A stretch of DNA of 64,000 bases from Kosakonia radicincitans DSM 16656 (GCF_000280495.2 NZ_CP018016.1:5146001-5210000), one strand, 5' to 3'. Shown: positions 14,283-25,769, counted from the first letter of the stretch. The notes: generated by a model not told the origin, from the sequence alone. Program-made: numbers and translations.

Positions 14283-15338
14283 TTGAGTAAAAATAAACTC
14301 TCCAAAGGACAGCAGCGCCGCGTAAAAGCGAACCACCAGCGCCGACTGAAAACGTCTGCGGAGAAAGCTGACTACGATGACAACCTGTTCGGCGAAGCGT
14401 CCGAAGGGGTGGTGATCAGCCGCTTTGGCATGCACGCCGATGTGGAATCTGCCGACGGCGAAGTGCATCGCTGTAACATTCGCCGCACGATTCGCTCGCT
14501 GGTCACCGGCGACCGCGTTGTCTGGCGTCCGGGTAAAGAAGCAGCGGAAGGCGTCACCGTCAAGGGCATTGTTGAAGCTGTGCACGAACGCACCTCGGTG
14601 CTGACGCGCCCTGATTTTTATGATGGCGTAAAACCCATTGCCGCCAACATCGATCAAATCGTAGTGGTCTCCGCCATTCTGCCGGAACTGTCACTCAATA
14701 TTATCGATCGCTATCTGGTTGCCTGCGAAACATTGCAGGTTGCTCCGCTGATCGTCCTGAACAAAATCGATCTGCTGGATGACGAAGGAATGGCATTCGT
14801 CAATGAGCAGATGGATATCTACCGCAACATTGGCTACCAGGTGCTGATGGTCTCCAGCCACACGCAAGATGGCCTGGCGCCGCTCGTTGAAGCGCTAACC
14901 GACCGTGTAAGCATCTTTGCCGGGCAGTCCGGCGTCGGGAAATCAAGCCTGCTCAATGCGCTGCTCGGTTTCCAGGAAGAGCAAATACTCACTAACGATG
15001 TTTCTGATGTTTCCGGCCTGGGGCAGCACACTACGACCGCAGCGCGCCTCTACCACTTCCCGCACGGCGGCGATGTGATTGATTCACCGGGTGTTCGTGA
15101 GTTTGGCCTCTGGCATCTCGAACCGGAACAAATCACCAACGGGTTTGTCGAATTCCATGACTACATTGGTCACTGTAAATATCGCGACTGCAAACACGAT
15201 ACCGATCCCGGTTGCGCCATCCGCGAGGCGGTAGAAAATGGCGAGATTGCAGAAAGCCGTTTCGACAACTATCACCGTATTCTGGAAAGCATGGCGCAAG
15301 TAAAAACGCGTAAAAGCTTTTCTGAATCGGACGACTGA
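14283..15338 (+). CDS. rsgA: RsgA, small-subunit maturation GTPase
   Basis: 351 residues if the TTG at 14283 is the start (family N-terminus [12 protein letters not shown]). An OB-fold domain precedes the circularly permuted GTPase domain. The order is NKIDLL first, then the P-loop [12 protein letters not shown], then [12 protein letters not shown] zinc motif with C, C, H and C follows ([15 protein letters not shown]). It tests 30S subunits late in assembly. Confidence 0.95.
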   Translation: MSKNKLSKGQQRRVKANHQRRLKTSAEKADYDDNLFGEASEGVVISRFGMHADVESADGEVHRCNIRRTIRSLVTGDRVVWRPGKEAAEGVTVKGIVEAVHERTSVLTRPDFYDGVKPIAANIDQIVVVSAILPELSLNIIDRYLVACETLQVAPLIVLNKIDLLDDEGMAFVNEQMDIYRNIGYQVLMVSSHTQDGLAPLVEALTDRVSIFAGQSGVGKSSLLNALLGFQEEQILTNDVSDVSGLGQHTTTAARLYHFPHGGDVIDSPGVREFGLWHLEPEQITNGFVEFHDYIGHCKYRDCKHDTDPGCAIREAVENGEIAESRFDNYHRILESMAQVKTRKSFSESDD

Positions 15339-15436
15339 CAACTAAGCTATGCGTCGCTAAAATCGTCCCCTTTTCAAAGACTCAGGCGCTCCGGCGCCGG
15401 GTCAGGAACGACAAAAACAATGGCCTGGAGGCTACC

Positions 15437-16405
15437 TTGTTAAACTCACTTAAACTTTCGCTTCAATACATTCTGCCTAAACTGTGGCTCACTCGCCTAG
15501 CGGGCTGGGGCGCAAGCAAACGTGCAGGCTGGCTGACCAAACTGGTTATCGATCTGTTCGTAAAATACTACAAGGTCGATATGAAAGAGGCGCAGAAGCC
15601 GGACACCGCCAGCTACCGCACCTTTAACGATTTCTTTGTGCGTCCGCTGCGCGACGACGTGCGCCCGCTCAATACCGATCCGAACGTGCTGGTGATGCCC
15701 GCAGACGGCGTTATCAGCCAGCTTGGTGCCATTGAGAATGACAAAATCCTGCAGGCCAAAGGCCACAACTACAGCCTGGAAGCACTGCTGGCGGGTAACT
15801 ACCTGATGGCAGATCTGTTCCGTAACGGTAGCTTTGTCACCACCTATCTCTCTCCGCGCGATTATCACCGTGTTCATATGCCGTGTAACGGCATCCTGCG
15901 CGAGATGATTTACGTGCCGGGCGATCTCTTCTCTGTTAACCATCTGACGGCGCAAAATGTCCCTAATCTCTTTGCCCGTAACGAACGCGTGATCTGCCTG
16001 TTTGATACCGAGTTTGGCCCGATGGCGCAAATTCTTGTCGGCGCGACCATTGTCGGCAGTATCGAAACCGTGTGGGCAGGCACCATCACGCCACCGCGCG
16101 AAGGCATTATCAAACGCTGGACATGGCCTGCGGGCGACAGCGAAGGCGCGGTTGCACTGCTGAAAGGCCAGGAGATGGGCCGCTTCAAACTCGGTTCGAC
16201 CGTCATCAACCTCTTTGCGCCGGGCAAAGTGGCGCTGGCAGAGCAACTGCAAAGCCTGTCGGTAACAAAAATCGGCCAGCCGCTGGCCGTTTCTACCGAG
16301 CCCTTCGCGCCGGTAGTTACCGAACCGTCACCGTTGCCGGAAGCGGAAATCCAGGCAGAACACGACGCCAGCCCGCTGGTTGACGACCAAAAAGACCAGG
16401 GCTAA
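15437..16405 (+). CDS. psd: Phosphatidylserine decarboxylase Psd (proenzyme)
   Basis: 322 residues, TTG start at 15437. The autocleavage site LGST is present in [13 protein letters not shown] and gives the pyruvoyl prosthetic group. The enzyme makes phosphatidylethanolamine at the inner membrane. It is followed after 23 bases by mscM, an arrangement shared with E. coli where the pair is co-transcribed. Confidence 0.97.
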   Translation: MLNSLKLSLQYILPKLWLTRLAGWGASKRAGWLTKLVIDLFVKYYKVDMKEAQKPDTASYRTFNDFFVRPLRDDVRPLNTDPNVLVMPADGVISQLGAIENDKILQAKGHNYSLEALLAGNYLMADLFRNGSFVTTYLSPRDYHRVHMPCNGILREMIYVPGDLFSVNHLTAQNVPNLFARNERVICLFDTEFGPMAQILVGATIVGSIETVWAGTITPPREGIIKRWTWPAGDSEGAVALLKGQEMGRFKLGSTVINLFAPGKVALAEQLQSLSVTKIGQPLAVSTEPFAPVVTEPSPLPEAEIQAEHDASPLVDDQKDQG

Positions 16406-16428
16406 CCCCCCGCACCACGGAGACTGAT

Positions 16429-19400
16429 GTGCGCCTGATTATCGTTTTTCTGATGGCCTGGTGCCTCAGCCAGGGAGCCGTTGCAGCAACGGCTCCCGAT
16501 GCCCGACAAATCACCCAGGAACTGGAGCAGGTTAAGGCGGCGAAAAGCACGCCGGAGCAGGCAGAAACGATCGAGGTGCTCCAGGCCGCGCTCAACGCCC
16601 TTGAGGAACGCAAAGGTTCCCTCGAACGCGCGCAGCAATATCAACAAGTTATTGATAATTTCCCCAAGCTTTCCCGCACCCTGCGCGCACAGTTGGATAA
16701 CCTGCGCGATGAACCCAAATCGGTTCCCGAAGGGATGAGCAGCGACGCGCTGAATCAGGAGATCCTGCAAGTCAGCAGCCAGTTGCTGGAAAAAACCCGA
16801 CTCGCCCAACAGGAGCAGGAACGCGCCAGAGAGATCAGCGATTCCCTGAGCCAGCTCCCGCAACAGCAGACCGACGCACGCCGCCAGGTTACCGAAGTGG
16901 AGCGCCGACTTGGCGCGCAAAACACCAACACGCCGCTGGCGCAGGCGCAAAACTTCGGCGCGCAGGCAGAATCCGCGAAGCTGAAAGCGCTGGTTGATGA
17001 GCTGGATCTGGCGCAACTCTCCGCCAATAACCGCCAGGAACTGGCGCGGATGCGCTCCGAACTGGCGCAGAAACAGAGCCAGCAGTTGGATGCGTATCTC
17101 CAGGCCTTGCGTAACCAGCTCAACAGCCAGCGCCAGCGCGAAGCCGAACAGGCGCTGGAGAGCACTGAGCTACTGGCAGAAAACAGTGCCAATCTGCCCG
17201 CCGGTATTGTCGAGCAGTTCCGCATCAACCGTGAACTGTCGCAGGCGCTGAATCAACAGGCGCAGCGTATGGATCTGGTCGCATCCCAGCAGCGGCAGGC
17301 CTCCGGGCAGACTTTACAGGTTCGCCAGGCGCTGAATACACTGCGTGAGCAGTCTCAATGGCTCGGTGCCTCGAATATGCTGGGTGAAGCGCTGCGCGCG
17401 CAGGTTGCCCGACTGCCGGAAATGCCAAAACCGCAGCAACTGGATACCGAGATGGCGCAACTGCGCGTCCATCGGATGCGCTATGAGGATTTGCTGAATA
17501 AGCAGCCGCAACTGCGACAAATCCGCCAGGCGGACGGCAAAGCGCTTACCGCCGAGCAGAACCGCATTCTGGAAGCCCAGTTGCGCACGCAGCGCGAGCT
17601 GCTGAATTCTTTGCTTCAGGGCGGCGATACGCTGATCCTCGAACTCACCAAGCTGAAAGTGGCCAATAGCCAGCTCGAAGATGCGCTGAAAGAGGTGAAT
17701 GAAGCAACGCACCGCTACCTGTTCTGGACGGCGGATGTCAGCCCGCTGACCTTTGCATGGCCAATCGAGATTGTGCAGGATCTGCGCCGTTTATTGTCGC
17801 TGGATACCCTCAGCCAGCTTGGCAAAGCCAGTATTATGATGCTGACCAGCAAAGAGACGCTGTTCCCGCTGTTTGGTGCGTTAGCGCTGGTGGGTTTCAG
17901 CATCTATTCACGTCGGCATTTTACCCGCTTTCTGGAGCGTTCAAGCGCCCGCGTCGGCAAGGTCACACAGGATCACTTCTGGCTGACCATGCGCACCGTT
18001 TTCTGGTCGATTCTCGTCGCATCACCGCTTCCAGTGCTGTGGGCCACGCTCGGTTATGGTTTGCAGGAAGCCTGGCCCTGGCCGCTGGCGGTCGCCATCG
18101 GTGATGGCGTTACGGCTACCGTACCGCTGCTGTGGGTGGTGATGATTTGCGCCACCTTCGCCCGTCCAACCGGTTTGTTTGTCGCCCACTTTGGCTGGCC
18201 GCGCAACCGCGTTGCACGCGGCATGCGTTACTACCTGATGAGTATTGGCTTTATCGTACCGTTGATCATGGCGCTGATTATGTTCGATAACCTCAACGAT
18301 CGAGAATTCTCCGGCTCGCTGGGGCGGCTGTGCTTTATCCTGATCTGCGGAGCGCTGGCGCTGGTTACGCTGAGTATGAAACGCGCCGGGATCCCGCTCT
18401 ATGTGGACAAAAGCGGCAGCGCCGATAATTTGCCGAATCATCTGTTGTGGAATTTGCTGCTGTGCGCGCCGCTGACGGCGATCCTCGCCGCAGCGGTCGG
18501 CTATCTAGCCACAGCGCAGGCGCTGCTCGCGCGTCTGGAAACCTCCGTCGCCATCTGGTTCGCCCTGCTGGTGGTCTACCACATTATCCGCCGCTGGATG
18601 CTAATTCAGCGCCGTCGCCTGGCGTTTGAACGCGCACGCCACCGCCGCGCGGAAATTCTCGCGCAACGTGCGCGGGGCGAAGAGGATGTGCCGCATCACT
18701 CCAGCACCGAAGGCGCTGCCGATATCGATGAACCGGAAGTCGATCTGGATGCAATCAGCGTCCAGTCGCTGCGGCTGGTGCGCTCGATTCTGATGTTGAT
18801 TGCCCTGCTGTCTGTCATCGTGCTGTGGTCGGAGATCCATTCCGCTTTTGGTTTTCTGGAAAATATTCCGCTATGGGATGTCACTTCAACGGTGCAGGGA
18901 GTGGAAAGCCTGGAGCCAATTACGCTCGGCGCGGTGCTGATCGCCATTCTCGTGTTTATCATCACCACGCAACTGGTGCGCAACCTTCCGGCATTGCTGG
19001 AACTGGCGCTGCTGCAACATCTGGATCTGTCGCCCGGCACCGGTTATGCCATTACCACTATCACTAAATATTTGCTGATGCTGTTCGGTGGGCTGGTCGG
19101 CTTCTCGATGATCGGCATCGAATGGGCCAAGCTGCAATGGCTGGTCGCCGCATTAGGTGTCGGTCTCGGCTTTGGCTTACAGGAGATTTTCGCCAACTTC
19201 ATCTCTGGCCTGATCATTCTGTTTGAGAAGCCGATCCGCATTGGCGATACCGTAACGATCCGCGATCTGACGGGCAGCGTGACGAAAATCAACACCCGCG
19301 CCACCACCATCAGCGACTGGGATCGTAAAGAGATCATCGTGCCGAACAAGGCGTTTATTACCGAGCAGTTTATTAACTGGTCGCTCTCCGATTCCGTCAC

Positions 19401-19761
19401 GCGCGTGGTTTTAACCGTGCCTGCGCCAGCAGACGCCAACAGTGAAGAGGTGACGCAGATCCTCTATACCGCAGCCGAGCGCTGCTCTTTTGTGATTGAT
19501 AATCCGGCACCGGAAGTGTTCCTGGTCGATCTGCAACAGGGTATTCAACTGTTTGAACTGCGTATCTATGCCGCTGAGATGGGGCATCGTATGCCACTGC
19601 GCCACGAAATCCACCAGTTGATTCTGGCGGGCTTCCGCGAACACGGCATCGATTTGCCGTTCCCGCCATTCCAGATGCGGCTGGAGAGTCTCGACGGGAG
19701 ACGCACGGCGCGAACGCTGACTTCCGCAGGCAAAGGCAACCGCCCGGCGGGAAGTTTGTAA
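16429..19761 (+). CDS. mscM: MscM, miniconductance mechanosensitive channel
   Basis: 1110 residues, GTG start with GGAG upstream. A signal peptide (MRLIIVFLMAWCLSQGAVAA) leads to a very long periplasmic coiled-coil region (to about residue 470). About eleven membrane helices and the MscS-type pore/beta domain follow (GLGFGLQEIFANFISG, EKPIRIGDTVTI). It opens under hypo-osmotic stress. Length matches the family. Confidence 0.96.
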   Translation: MRLIIVFLMAWCLSQGAVAATAPDARQITQELEQVKAAKSTPEQAETIEVLQAALNALEERKGSLERAQQYQQVIDNFPKLSRTLRAQLDNLRDEPKSVPEGMSSDALNQEILQVSSQLLEKTRLAQQEQERAREISDSLSQLPQQQTDARRQVTEVERRLGAQNTNTPLAQAQNFGAQAESAKLKALVDELDLAQLSANNRQELARMRSELAQKQSQQLDAYLQALRNQLNSQRQREAEQALESTELLAENSANLPAGIVEQFRINRELSQALNQQAQRMDLVASQQRQASGQTLQVRQALNTLREQSQWLGASNMLGEALRAQVARLPEMPKPQQLDTEMAQLRVHRMRYEDLLNKQPQLRQIRQADGKALTAEQNRILEAQLRTQRELLNSLLQGGDTLILELTKLKVANSQLEDALKEVNEATHRYLFWTADVSPLTFAWPIEIVQDLRRLLSLDTLSQLGKASIMMLTSKETLFPLFGALALVGFSIYSRRHFTRFLERSSARVGKVTQDHFWLTMRTVFWSILVASPLPVLWATLGYGLQEAWPWPLAVAIGDGVTATVPLLWVVMICATFARPTGLFVAHFGWPRNRVARGMRYYLMSIGFIVPLIMALIMFDNLNDREFSGSLGRLCFILICGALALVTLSMKRAGIPLYVDKSGSADNLPNHLLWNLLLCAPLTAILAAAVGYLATAQALLARLETSVAIWFALLVVYHIIRRWMLIQRRRLAFERARHRRAEILAQRARGEEDVPHHSSTEGAADIDEPEVDLDAISVQSLRLVRSILMLIALLSVIVLWSEIHSAFGFLENIPLWDVTSTVQGVESLEPITLGAVLIAILVFIITTQLVRNLPALLELALLQHLDLSPGTGYAITTITKYLLMLFGGLVGFSMIGIEWAKLQWLVAALGVGLGFGLQEIFANFISGLIILFEKPIRIGDTVTIRDLTGSVTKINTRATTISDWDRKEIIVPNKAFITEQFINWSLSDSVTRVVLTVPAPADANSEEVTQILYTAAERCSFVIDNPAPEVFLVDLQQGIQLFELRIYAAEMGHRMPLRHEIHQLILAGFREHGIDLPFPPFQMRLESLDGRRTARTLTSAGKGNRPAGSL

Positions 19762-19775
19762 GACGCGCGACTAAT

Positions 19776-19802
19776 GGCCTGATGGCGCTATGGCATCAGG
19801 CC
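19776..19802. repeat. REP-like palindrome after mscM
   Basis: GGCCTGATG and CATCAGGCC form a 9-bp stem with a 9-nt loop, followed by CCTACCG. This looks like the enterobacterial REP unit and can also act as an mRNA 3' end. Confidence 0.6.
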
Positions 19803-19869
19803 TACCGACCAGCGAATATACGGGACTTCCAGAGCAACTTAGACGTAGCCGCCACTCGATGGTACATGC

Positions 19870-20184
19870 CTACAAGCACCACTGATAGCGCAGGAAAAAC
19901 CGCCACAGCCAGAATGCAAAAATAGAGAATAGTGTCAGGTAAAGTAACCAATGCCGCCGTTTTTTCCAGACAAGCAGATAAATAAAGGGAAAAAACAATG
20001 GGATAGTCATGACGACCCCAACATCGCGGGTATCGTCATGCTCAATATATATCATAAGATCACATATATTTTTAATACTGTTGCCATCAATGAGCCACTC
20101 TTTATCCTGAGCTGAAAAAAGGATGATAAAGAGAACAGAGAACACGAACCAGACGAAACCAAGTGTAAATGCTTTCCAGCGCAT
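19870..20184 (-). CDS. Small integral membrane protein, possible immunity partner
   Basis: 104 residues, unrecognised. Hydrophobic segments lie at about 5-25, 58-73 and 80-97, separated by a charged loop (EHDDTRDVG). Its ATG directly follows the stop of the upstream gene (20185), so the two are coupled. The pair is AT-rich and absent from this position in E. coli. Being a small membrane protein behind a lysozyme-like protein fits an immunity role, but that is inference. Confidence 0.7.
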   Translation of the reverse strand: MRWKAFTLGFVWFVFSVLFIILFSAQDKEWLIDGNSIKNICDLMIYIEHDDTRDVGVVMTIPLFFPFIYLLVWKKRRHWLLYLTLFSIFAFWLWRFFLRYQWCL

Positions 20185-20898
20185 TTAATTCCCCCGCAGA
20201 ATCCTCATCAGACTATCCTTCTTCTCAATTATCCTGCGACCATATTCACTATATGCCCGTTCACGTGCACCTGTCGGAGCATGAATAGAATCGATAAAGT
20301 CTTTTTTATCGCGACTAATACCACGATTATACCTTGATCCAGCCAATATTATCTGCTCATCGCTCAGATGGGAAGTATCACTGCCCGGATTGTCATAAAG
20401 AATGAGATCCCGGAGATGAAATGCAACGACTCTAATATTAAAATCATTATTAAGTAAACACTGAGAAAGTTTATATTGCTGAAAGAAACTTAATGTATCA
20501 GGTCTGATACCTATGGTCTCTGCTGCTGCCCGAAGTTGTATAGCGATCGAACCAACAGATGTAGAGTTGGAATATATATTATCTTTTTTCCCCATAACTA
20601 TTTCTAAAACTTGCCTGAACTGTAGCACACCGACACTTTTAAACCTTTCTGGCGTACCACCAACTTCGGAAACAGCGATGCCAGCCAACAATAATTCAGG
20701 TATTTGAGCCTCCCTGGCAGACTTTTTAATCACCCCCCGGTGGTGAATCAACCAGGCAGTTTTATAAAGCCAAAGATATGCAGCCCCAGTACGATGATTC
20801 CAGTTACTGGGAAGCACATACCATCGAAAAAAATCGAACCCATCCCAATGAGGAAAACCATATTTATCTACTTTGCAAAAAATCAATGAATCATCCAT
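20185..20898 (-). CDS. Putative lysozyme/transglycosylase-like protein
   Basis: 237 residues with no signal peptide. The middle resembles SLT-type glycan-cleaving folds: IPELLLAGIAVSEVGG (candidate catalytic Glu near residue 78), then TSVGSIAIQLRAAAETIG, then AGSRYNRG near the C-terminus. I do not know the exact family. The gene is AT-rich relative to its neighbours and inserted between mscM and epmA. A peptidoglycan-targeting effector with the downstream gene as its immunity protein is one explanation. Confidence 0.6.
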   Translation of the reverse strand: MDDSLIFCKVDKYGFPHWDGFDFFRWYVLPSNWNHRTGAAYLWLYKTAWLIHHRGVIKKSAREAQIPELLLAGIAVSEVGGTPERFKSVGVLQFRQVLEIVMGKKDNIYSNSTSVGSIAIQLRAAAETIGIRPDTLSFFQQYKLSQCLLNNDFNIRVVAFHLRDLILYDNPGSDTSHLSDEQIILAGSRYNRGISRDKKDFIDSIHAPTGARERAYSEYGRRIIEKKDSLMRILRGN

Positions 20899-21105
20899 AA
20901 ATATTAATCATCCATTCACATTATTTGTTTTTAAAACAATTTAAGCATATACGGCAACGCAAATAAATAATAAACAAATTGGCAGAGGAATGATAATAAA
21001 AGGAAAATAGAATATGTATTAAATAAGATTTTTCAATGTACTTAAAAAAGAGATGAATATTACTTCAGGAGCGAACAAAAGGTGCGCTCCTGTTATGCAA
21101 AGCAA

Positions 21106-22083
21106 TTACGCCCGGTCAACGGTAAACGCAATAACCTCAGCCAGGCTTTCCGCCTGCAATGCCAGCATCACCAGACGATCAACGCCCAACGCCACGCCGG
21201 AACAATCCGGCAGGCCGGCTTTCAACGCTTCCAGCAAATTATTGTCCATTGGCTGCTGCGGCAGACCACGCGCCGCACGCTTGCGGTTATCCTGCTCAAA
21301 ACGCTGCTGCTGCTCGCGGGCATCAGTCAGCTCATGGAAACCATTCGCCAGCTCAATCCCTTTGAAATAGACCTCAAAACGCTCCGCCACGCGGTGATCT
21401 TCGGTGCTGATCTGCGCCAGCGCGGCCTGGCTTGCCGGAAAGTGGTACACGAAAGTCGGACGATCTTTGCCGATATGCGGCTCAACGCCCATGGCAAACA
21501 GCAGTTGTAGCAGCGTATCGCGGTCTTCTTCTGTCTCGGCAATATTGCTCAGATCGAGTTTTGCCGCCACTTCGCGCAACTGCGCTTTATCAGCAGAGAG
21601 CGGATCCACTTCCAGATAACGCTGGAACGCCTGCTGGTAAGAGAGCGATTCCGCTGCCGGGCACTCCAGTACCTGTTGCAGTAAATCGTCCACCTCATTC
21701 ATCAGACGGTACATGTCGTAGTGCGGGCGATACCACTCAAGCATGGTGAATTCAGGATTGTGATGACGGCCCATCTCTTCATTACGGAAGCTTCTGCACA
21801 GCTGGAATACCGGGCCGCAGCCCGCCGCCAGCAGACGCTTCATATGATATTCCGGGCTGGTCATCAGGTAGAGATTGATCCCCTGAGAATGGCCGGGGCC
21901 AACAAAACGGGTTTCAAACGGGAACAGATGAACGTCCGTTACCGTTGCCTGGCTCATACAGGGCGTCTCCACCTCAAGTACGCCGCGATCGGCGAAGAAG
22001 CGCCGAATTTCCGCCATGATTGCCGCGCGTTTTAATAAATTGGGGATGGATGCGCTCGGCTGCCAGGTGGCCGTTTCGCTCAT
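21106..22083 (-). CDS. epmA: EpmA, EF-P beta-lysine ligase
   Basis: 325 residues from the ATG at 22083 ([20 protein letters not shown]). It is a class II lysyl-tRNA synthetase catalytic core without the tRNA-binding domain: motif 2 region [22 protein letters not shown] and motif 3 region [12 protein letters not shown]. It attaches (R)-beta-lysine to Lys34 of EF-P. efp and epmB lie about 6 kb away in the same window. Confidence 0.97.
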   Translation of the reverse strand: MSETATWQPSASIPNLLKRAAIMAEIRRFFADRGVLEVETPCMSQATVTDVHLFPFETRFVGPGHSQGINLYLMTSPEYHMKRLLAAGCGPVFQLCRSFRNEEMGRHHNPEFTMLEWYRPHYDMYRLMNEVDDLLQQVLECPAAESLSYQQAFQRYLEVDPLSADKAQLREVAAKLDLSNIAETEEDRDTLLQLLFAMGVEPHIGKDRPTFVYHFPASQAALAQISTEDHRVAERFEVYFKGIELANGFHELTDAREQQQRFEQDNRKRAARGLPQQPMDNNLLEALKAGLPDCSGVALGVDRLVMLALQAESLAEVIAFTVDRA

Positions 22084-22252
22084 GGTACGTTCTCCAAATT
22101 CAGACAAGGGCACGAAGTCTACCCGCATCGATCCACAGAGACAAATTTTGCGCAAAAAAATTTCATTTATCTCGTCTATAAATAAAGAGGAAGTAATCAA
22201 GGATGATATTTATCAATATGAATGATGCATTGCCTTAAAGAACAGCAAAAAA

Positions 22253-22266
22253 ATCGAACGCATCAA
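22253..22266 (+). promoter_or_regulatory. Candidate FNR site upstream of frdA
   Basis: ATCGA-ACGC-ATCAA, compared with the FNR consensus TTGAT-N4-ATCAA: one half-site is perfect. It lies about 125 bases before the frdA start, as in the E. coli frd promoter. Confidence 0.5.
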
Positions 22267-22389
22267 ATTTCCCTTGGATCTCTGCGGTTATACTGCTCCT
22301 TACCCAAAAAGGAGCAGTGGAACATATTCGCAACTGCCTTAAGCGGTCTGGCTTATCGTTGCGGAACAACAATAATCTGGAGGAATGTC

Positions 22390-24180
22390 GTGCAAACCTT
22401 TCAAGCCGATATCGCTGTGATAGGCGCAGGCGGAGCGGGATTACGCACCGCAATTGCGGCGGCGCAAGCCAACCCGAAAGCCAAAATCGCATTGATTTCA
22501 AAAGTTTATCCGATGCGCAGCCACACGGTTGCCGCAGAAGGCGGTTCTGCCGCCGTCGCCCAGGATCATGACAGCTTCGAATACCATTTCCACGATACCG
22601 TTGCTGGCGGTGACTGGCTTTGCGAACAGGATGTCGTTGACTATTTTGTGCATCATTGCCCGACAGAAATGACCCAACTTGAACAGTGGGGCTGTCCGTG
22701 GAGCCGTCGCCCGGATGGTTCGGTCAACGTGCGGCGCTTCGGTGGGATGAAAATCGAACGTACCTGGTTCGCCGCCGATAAAACCGGCTTCCATATGCTG
22801 CACACCCTGTTTCAAACTTCCCTTCAGTTCCCACAAATCCAACGCTTCGACGAACATTTCGTGCTGGATATCCTTGTGGATGACAACCATGCCCGCGGGC
22901 TGGTCGCCATGAATATGATGGAAGGTACGCTGGTGCAGATTCGCGCCAATGCCGTGGTGATGGCAACGGGCGGCGCTGGCCGCGTTTACCGCTACAACAC
23001 TAACGGCGGCATTGTAACCGGCGATGGCATGGGCATGGCGCTGGCGCACGGCGTTCCGCTGCGCGACATGGAGTTCGTGCAGTACCATCCAACCGGCCTG
23101 CCGGGTTCCGGCATTCTGATGACGGAAGGTTGCCGCGGCGAAGGCGGTATTCTGGTGAACAAAAACGGCTACCGCTATTTGCAGGATTACGGCATGGGGC
23201 CGGAAACGCCGCTGGGCGAGCCGAAGAACAAATATATGGAACTCGGCCCGCGCGACAAAGTATCGCAAGCATTCTGGCATGAGTGGCGTAAAGGCAACAC
23301 TATCTCTACGCCGCGCGGTGATGTGGTCTACCTCGACCTGCGTCATCTTGGCGCGAAAAAAATCAACGAACGTCTGCCGTTTATCTGCGAACTGGCGAAA
23401 GCCTATGTTGGCGTCGATCCGATCAAAGAGCCGATTCCGGTACGCCCGACGGCCCACTACACCATGGGCGGTATCGAAACCGACCAAAACTGCGAATCGC
23501 GCATCACCGGGCTGTTTGCAGTGGGTGAATGCTCATCGGTCGGCCTGCACGGTGCCAACCGTCTCGGCTCGAACTCGCTGGCGGAACTCGTCGTGTTTGG
23601 CCGCCTTGCCGGTGAACGCGCCATTGCACGTTCGGCCTCCGCAAGCCAGGCCAATGACGATGCGTTAAACGCACAGGCAGCAGATGTCGAGCAGCGTCTG
23701 AAAACGCTGGTCAATCAGGACGGCAACGAAAGCTGGGCGAAAATCCGCGACGAAATGGGCGAATCCATGGAAGAAGGCTGCGGGATCTACCGCACGCCGG
23801 AATTAATGCAGAAAACCGTGGATAAGCTGGCCGAGTTGCAAGAGCGCTTCAAACGCGTGCGCATTACCGATACTTCCAGCGTCTTCAACACCGATCTGCT
23901 CTATACCATCGAGCTGGGACATGGGCTGAACGTAGCCGAATGTATGGCGCACTCGGCGCTGGCGCGTAAAGAATCCCGCGGGGCGCATCAGCGCCTGGAT
24001 GAGGGATGTACTGAGCGCGATGACGTCAACTTCCTCAAGCACACGCTGGCTTTCCGCGATGCCGACGGCGCAACCCGACTGGAATACAGCGATGTGAAGA
24101 TCACTACGCTGCCACCGGCGAAACGCGTATACGGTGCAGAAGCTGAATCGTCTGAGAAGAAGGAGACGAACAATGTCTGA
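22390..24180 (+). CDS. frdA: FrdA, fumarate reductase flavoprotein subunit
   Basis: 596 residues from a GTG at 22390 with AGGA upstream. The dinucleotide-binding motif GAGGAG opens the protein. The FAD-linking His45 is in [11 protein letters not shown], and the substrate region [21 protein letters not shown] is intact. It reduces fumarate to succinate in anaerobic respiration, on the cytoplasmic face of the membrane-bound FrdABCD complex. Confidence 0.98.
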   Translation: MQTFQADIAVIGAGGAGLRTAIAAAQANPKAKIALISKVYPMRSHTVAAEGGSAAVAQDHDSFEYHFHDTVAGGDWLCEQDVVDYFVHHCPTEMTQLEQWGCPWSRRPDGSVNVRRFGGMKIERTWFAADKTGFHMLHTLFQTSLQFPQIQRFDEHFVLDILVDDNHARGLVAMNMMEGTLVQIRANAVVMATGGAGRVYRYNTNGGIVTGDGMGMALAHGVPLRDMEFVQYHPTGLPGSGILMTEGCRGEGGILVNKNGYRYLQDYGMGPETPLGEPKNKYMELGPRDKVSQAFWHEWRKGNTISTPRGDVVYLDLRHLGAKKINERLPFICELAKAYVGVDPIKEPIPVRPTAHYTMGGIETDQNCESRITGLFAVGECSSVGLHGANRLGSNSLAELVVFGRLAGERAIARSASASQANDDALNAQAADVEQRLKTLVNQDGNESWAKIRDEMGESMEEGCGIYRTPELMQKTVDKLAELQERFKRVRITDTSSVFNTDLLYTIELGHGLNVAECMAHSALARKESRGAHQRLDEGCTERDDVNFLKHTLAFRDADGATRLEYSDVKITTLPPAKRVYGAEAESSEKKETNNV

Positions 24181-24907
24181 GATGAAGAATCTGAAAGTGG
24201 AGGTGGTGCGTTACAACCCGGAAGTGGACGATGCGCCTCACAGTGCCTTCTATGACGTGCCTTACGATGAAGCCACTTCTCTGCTCGACGCGCTGAACTA
24301 TATCAAAGATAACCTTGCGCCGGATCTGAGCTACCGCTGGTCGTGCCGTATGGCGATTTGCGGCTCCTGCGGCATGATGGTCAACAAAGTCCCGAAACTG
24401 GCGTGTAAAACCTTTCTGCGCGATTACGAGAAAGGCCTGAAAGTCGAGGCGCTGGCGAACTTCCCGGTTGAGCGCGATCTGGTGGTCGATATGACCCACT
24501 TTATCGAAAGTCTCGAAGCGATTAAGCCTTACATCATCGGCAATACGCGCACGCCAGATCAGGGACCCGGCAAGCAAACCCCGGCGCAGATGGCGAAGTA
24601 CCATCAGTTCTCCGGCTGCATTAACTGCGGCCTGTGCTATGCCGCCTGCCCGCAGTTTGGTCTGAATCCTGAGTTCATCGGCCCGGCGGCGATTACGCTG
24701 GCGCATCGCTATAACCTTGATAGCCGCGATCACGGCAAAAAAGAGCGCATGGGGCAACTCAACAGCCAGAACGGCGTGTGGAGCTGTACGTTTGTCGGCT
24801 ACTGTTCGGAAGTATGTCCGAAACATGTCGATCCGGCTGCGGCCATTCAGCAGGGCAAGGTGGAAAGCTCGAAAGACTTTCTTATCGCCACCCTGAAACC
24901 ACGCTAA
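24173..24907 (+). CDS. frdB: FrdB, fumarate reductase iron-sulfur subunit
   Basis: 244 residues. Ligands for three clusters are seen: [12 protein letters not shown] (2Fe-2S), [12 protein letters not shown] (4Fe-4S) and [12 protein letters not shown] (3Fe-4S). The start overlaps the frdA stop by 8 bases. It carries electrons from menaquinol at FrdCD to the flavin in FrdA. Confidence 0.98.
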   Translation: MSEMKNLKVEVVRYNPEVDDAPHSAFYDVPYDEATSLLDALNYIKDNLAPDLSYRWSCRMAICGSCGMMVNKVPKLACKTFLRDYEKGLKVEALANFPVERDLVVDMTHFIESLEAIKPYIIGNTRTPDQGPGKQTPAQMAKYHQFSGCINCGLCYAACPQFGLNPEFIGPAAITLAHRYNLDSRDHGKKERMGQLNSQNGVWSCTFVGYCSEVCPKHVDPAAAIQQGKVESSKDFLIATLKPR

Positions 24908-24917
24908 GGAGTGCATT

Positions 24918-25313
24918 ATGACGACTAAACGTAAAGCCTGGGTTCGTCCCATGCCGTCAAGCTGGTGGAAAACTCTGCCGTTTTATCGCTTCTACATGCT
25001 GCGTGAAGGAACGGCGGTACCTGCGGTCTGGTTCAGTATCGAACTGATCTTTGGTCTGTTTGCGCTAAAACATGGGCCGGAAAGCTGGGAAGGGTTCGTG
25101 CACTTTCTGCAAAACCCGATTGTGGTGATCCTCAATCTGGTGACGCTCGCCGCCGCGCTGCTGCACACCAAAACCTGGTTTGATCTGGCGCCGAAAGCGC
25201 AGCTTATCATCGTCAAAGGCGAAAAAATGGGGCCAGAGCCGGTAGTGAAAGGGCTTTGGGTGGTGACTGCGGTAGTCACTGTGGTGGTGCTGTTTGTGGC
25301 TCTTTTCTGGTAA
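24918..25313 (+). CDS. frdC: FrdC, fumarate reductase membrane anchor
   Basis: 131 residues with three hydrophobic helices (about 25-50, 62-82 and 105-128). With FrdD it anchors FrdAB and forms the menaquinol site. It lies 10 bases after frdB. Confidence 0.97.
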   Translation: MTTKRKAWVRPMPSSWWKTLPFYRFYMLREGTAVPAVWFSIELIFGLFALKHGPESWEGFVHFLQNPIVVILNLVTLAAALLHTKTWFDLAPKAQLIIVKGEKMGPEPVVKGLWVVTAVVTVVVLFVALFW

Positions 25314-25323
25314 GGAGGCCAAC

Positions 25324-25683
25324 GTGATTAACCCGAATCCAAAACGTTCTGACGAACCCGTATTCTGGGGCTTGTTCGGCGCAGGCGGTATGTGGAGCGC
25401 CATTGTCGCGCCGGTTATCGTGCTGCTGGTCGGTATTCTGCTGCCGCTGAGCTTCTACCCAGGTGAAGCGCTGGGCTATGAGCGCGTACTGACATTTGCG
25501 CAAAGCTTCATTGGCCGCGTGTTCCTCTTTTTAATGATTGTCCTGCCGGTGTGGTGCGGTCTGCACCGTATCCACCATATGATGCATGATTTGAAAATTC
25601 ACGTACCGAACGGTAAATGGGTGTTCTACGGTCTCGCGGCAATTCTGACTGTGGTCACACTGATCGGCGTCATTTTTATTTGA
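25324..25683 (+). CDS. frdD: FrdD, fumarate reductase membrane anchor
   Basis: 119 residues from a GTG at 25324 with AAGGAGG upstream. Three membrane helices (about 18-42, 58-78 and 96-117) and the conserved segment [13 protein letters not shown] are present. Last gene of the frd operon. Confidence 0.97.
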   Translation: MINPNPKRSDEPVFWGLFGAGGMWSAIVAPVIVLLVGILLPLSFYPGEALGYERVLTFAQSFIGRVFLFLMIVLPVWCGLHRIHHMMHDLKIHVPNGKWVFYGLAAILTVVTLIGVIFI

Positions 25684-25691
25684 TACCTGTC

Positions 25692-25715
25692 GCTCTCCTG
25701 CGCAAGCGGGAGAGC
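25692..25715 (+). terminator. frd operon terminator
   Basis: GCTCTCC and GGAGAGC pair across a 10-nt loop, followed by AAATTTCC. In ampC-bearing relatives this place holds the start of the ampC or ampR region; here blc follows directly. Confidence 0.6.
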
Positions 25716-25769
25716 AAATTTCCTGCCAGCGTCTATACCCTAAAGAAAAGATCTGGAAGGAAAAATCTC

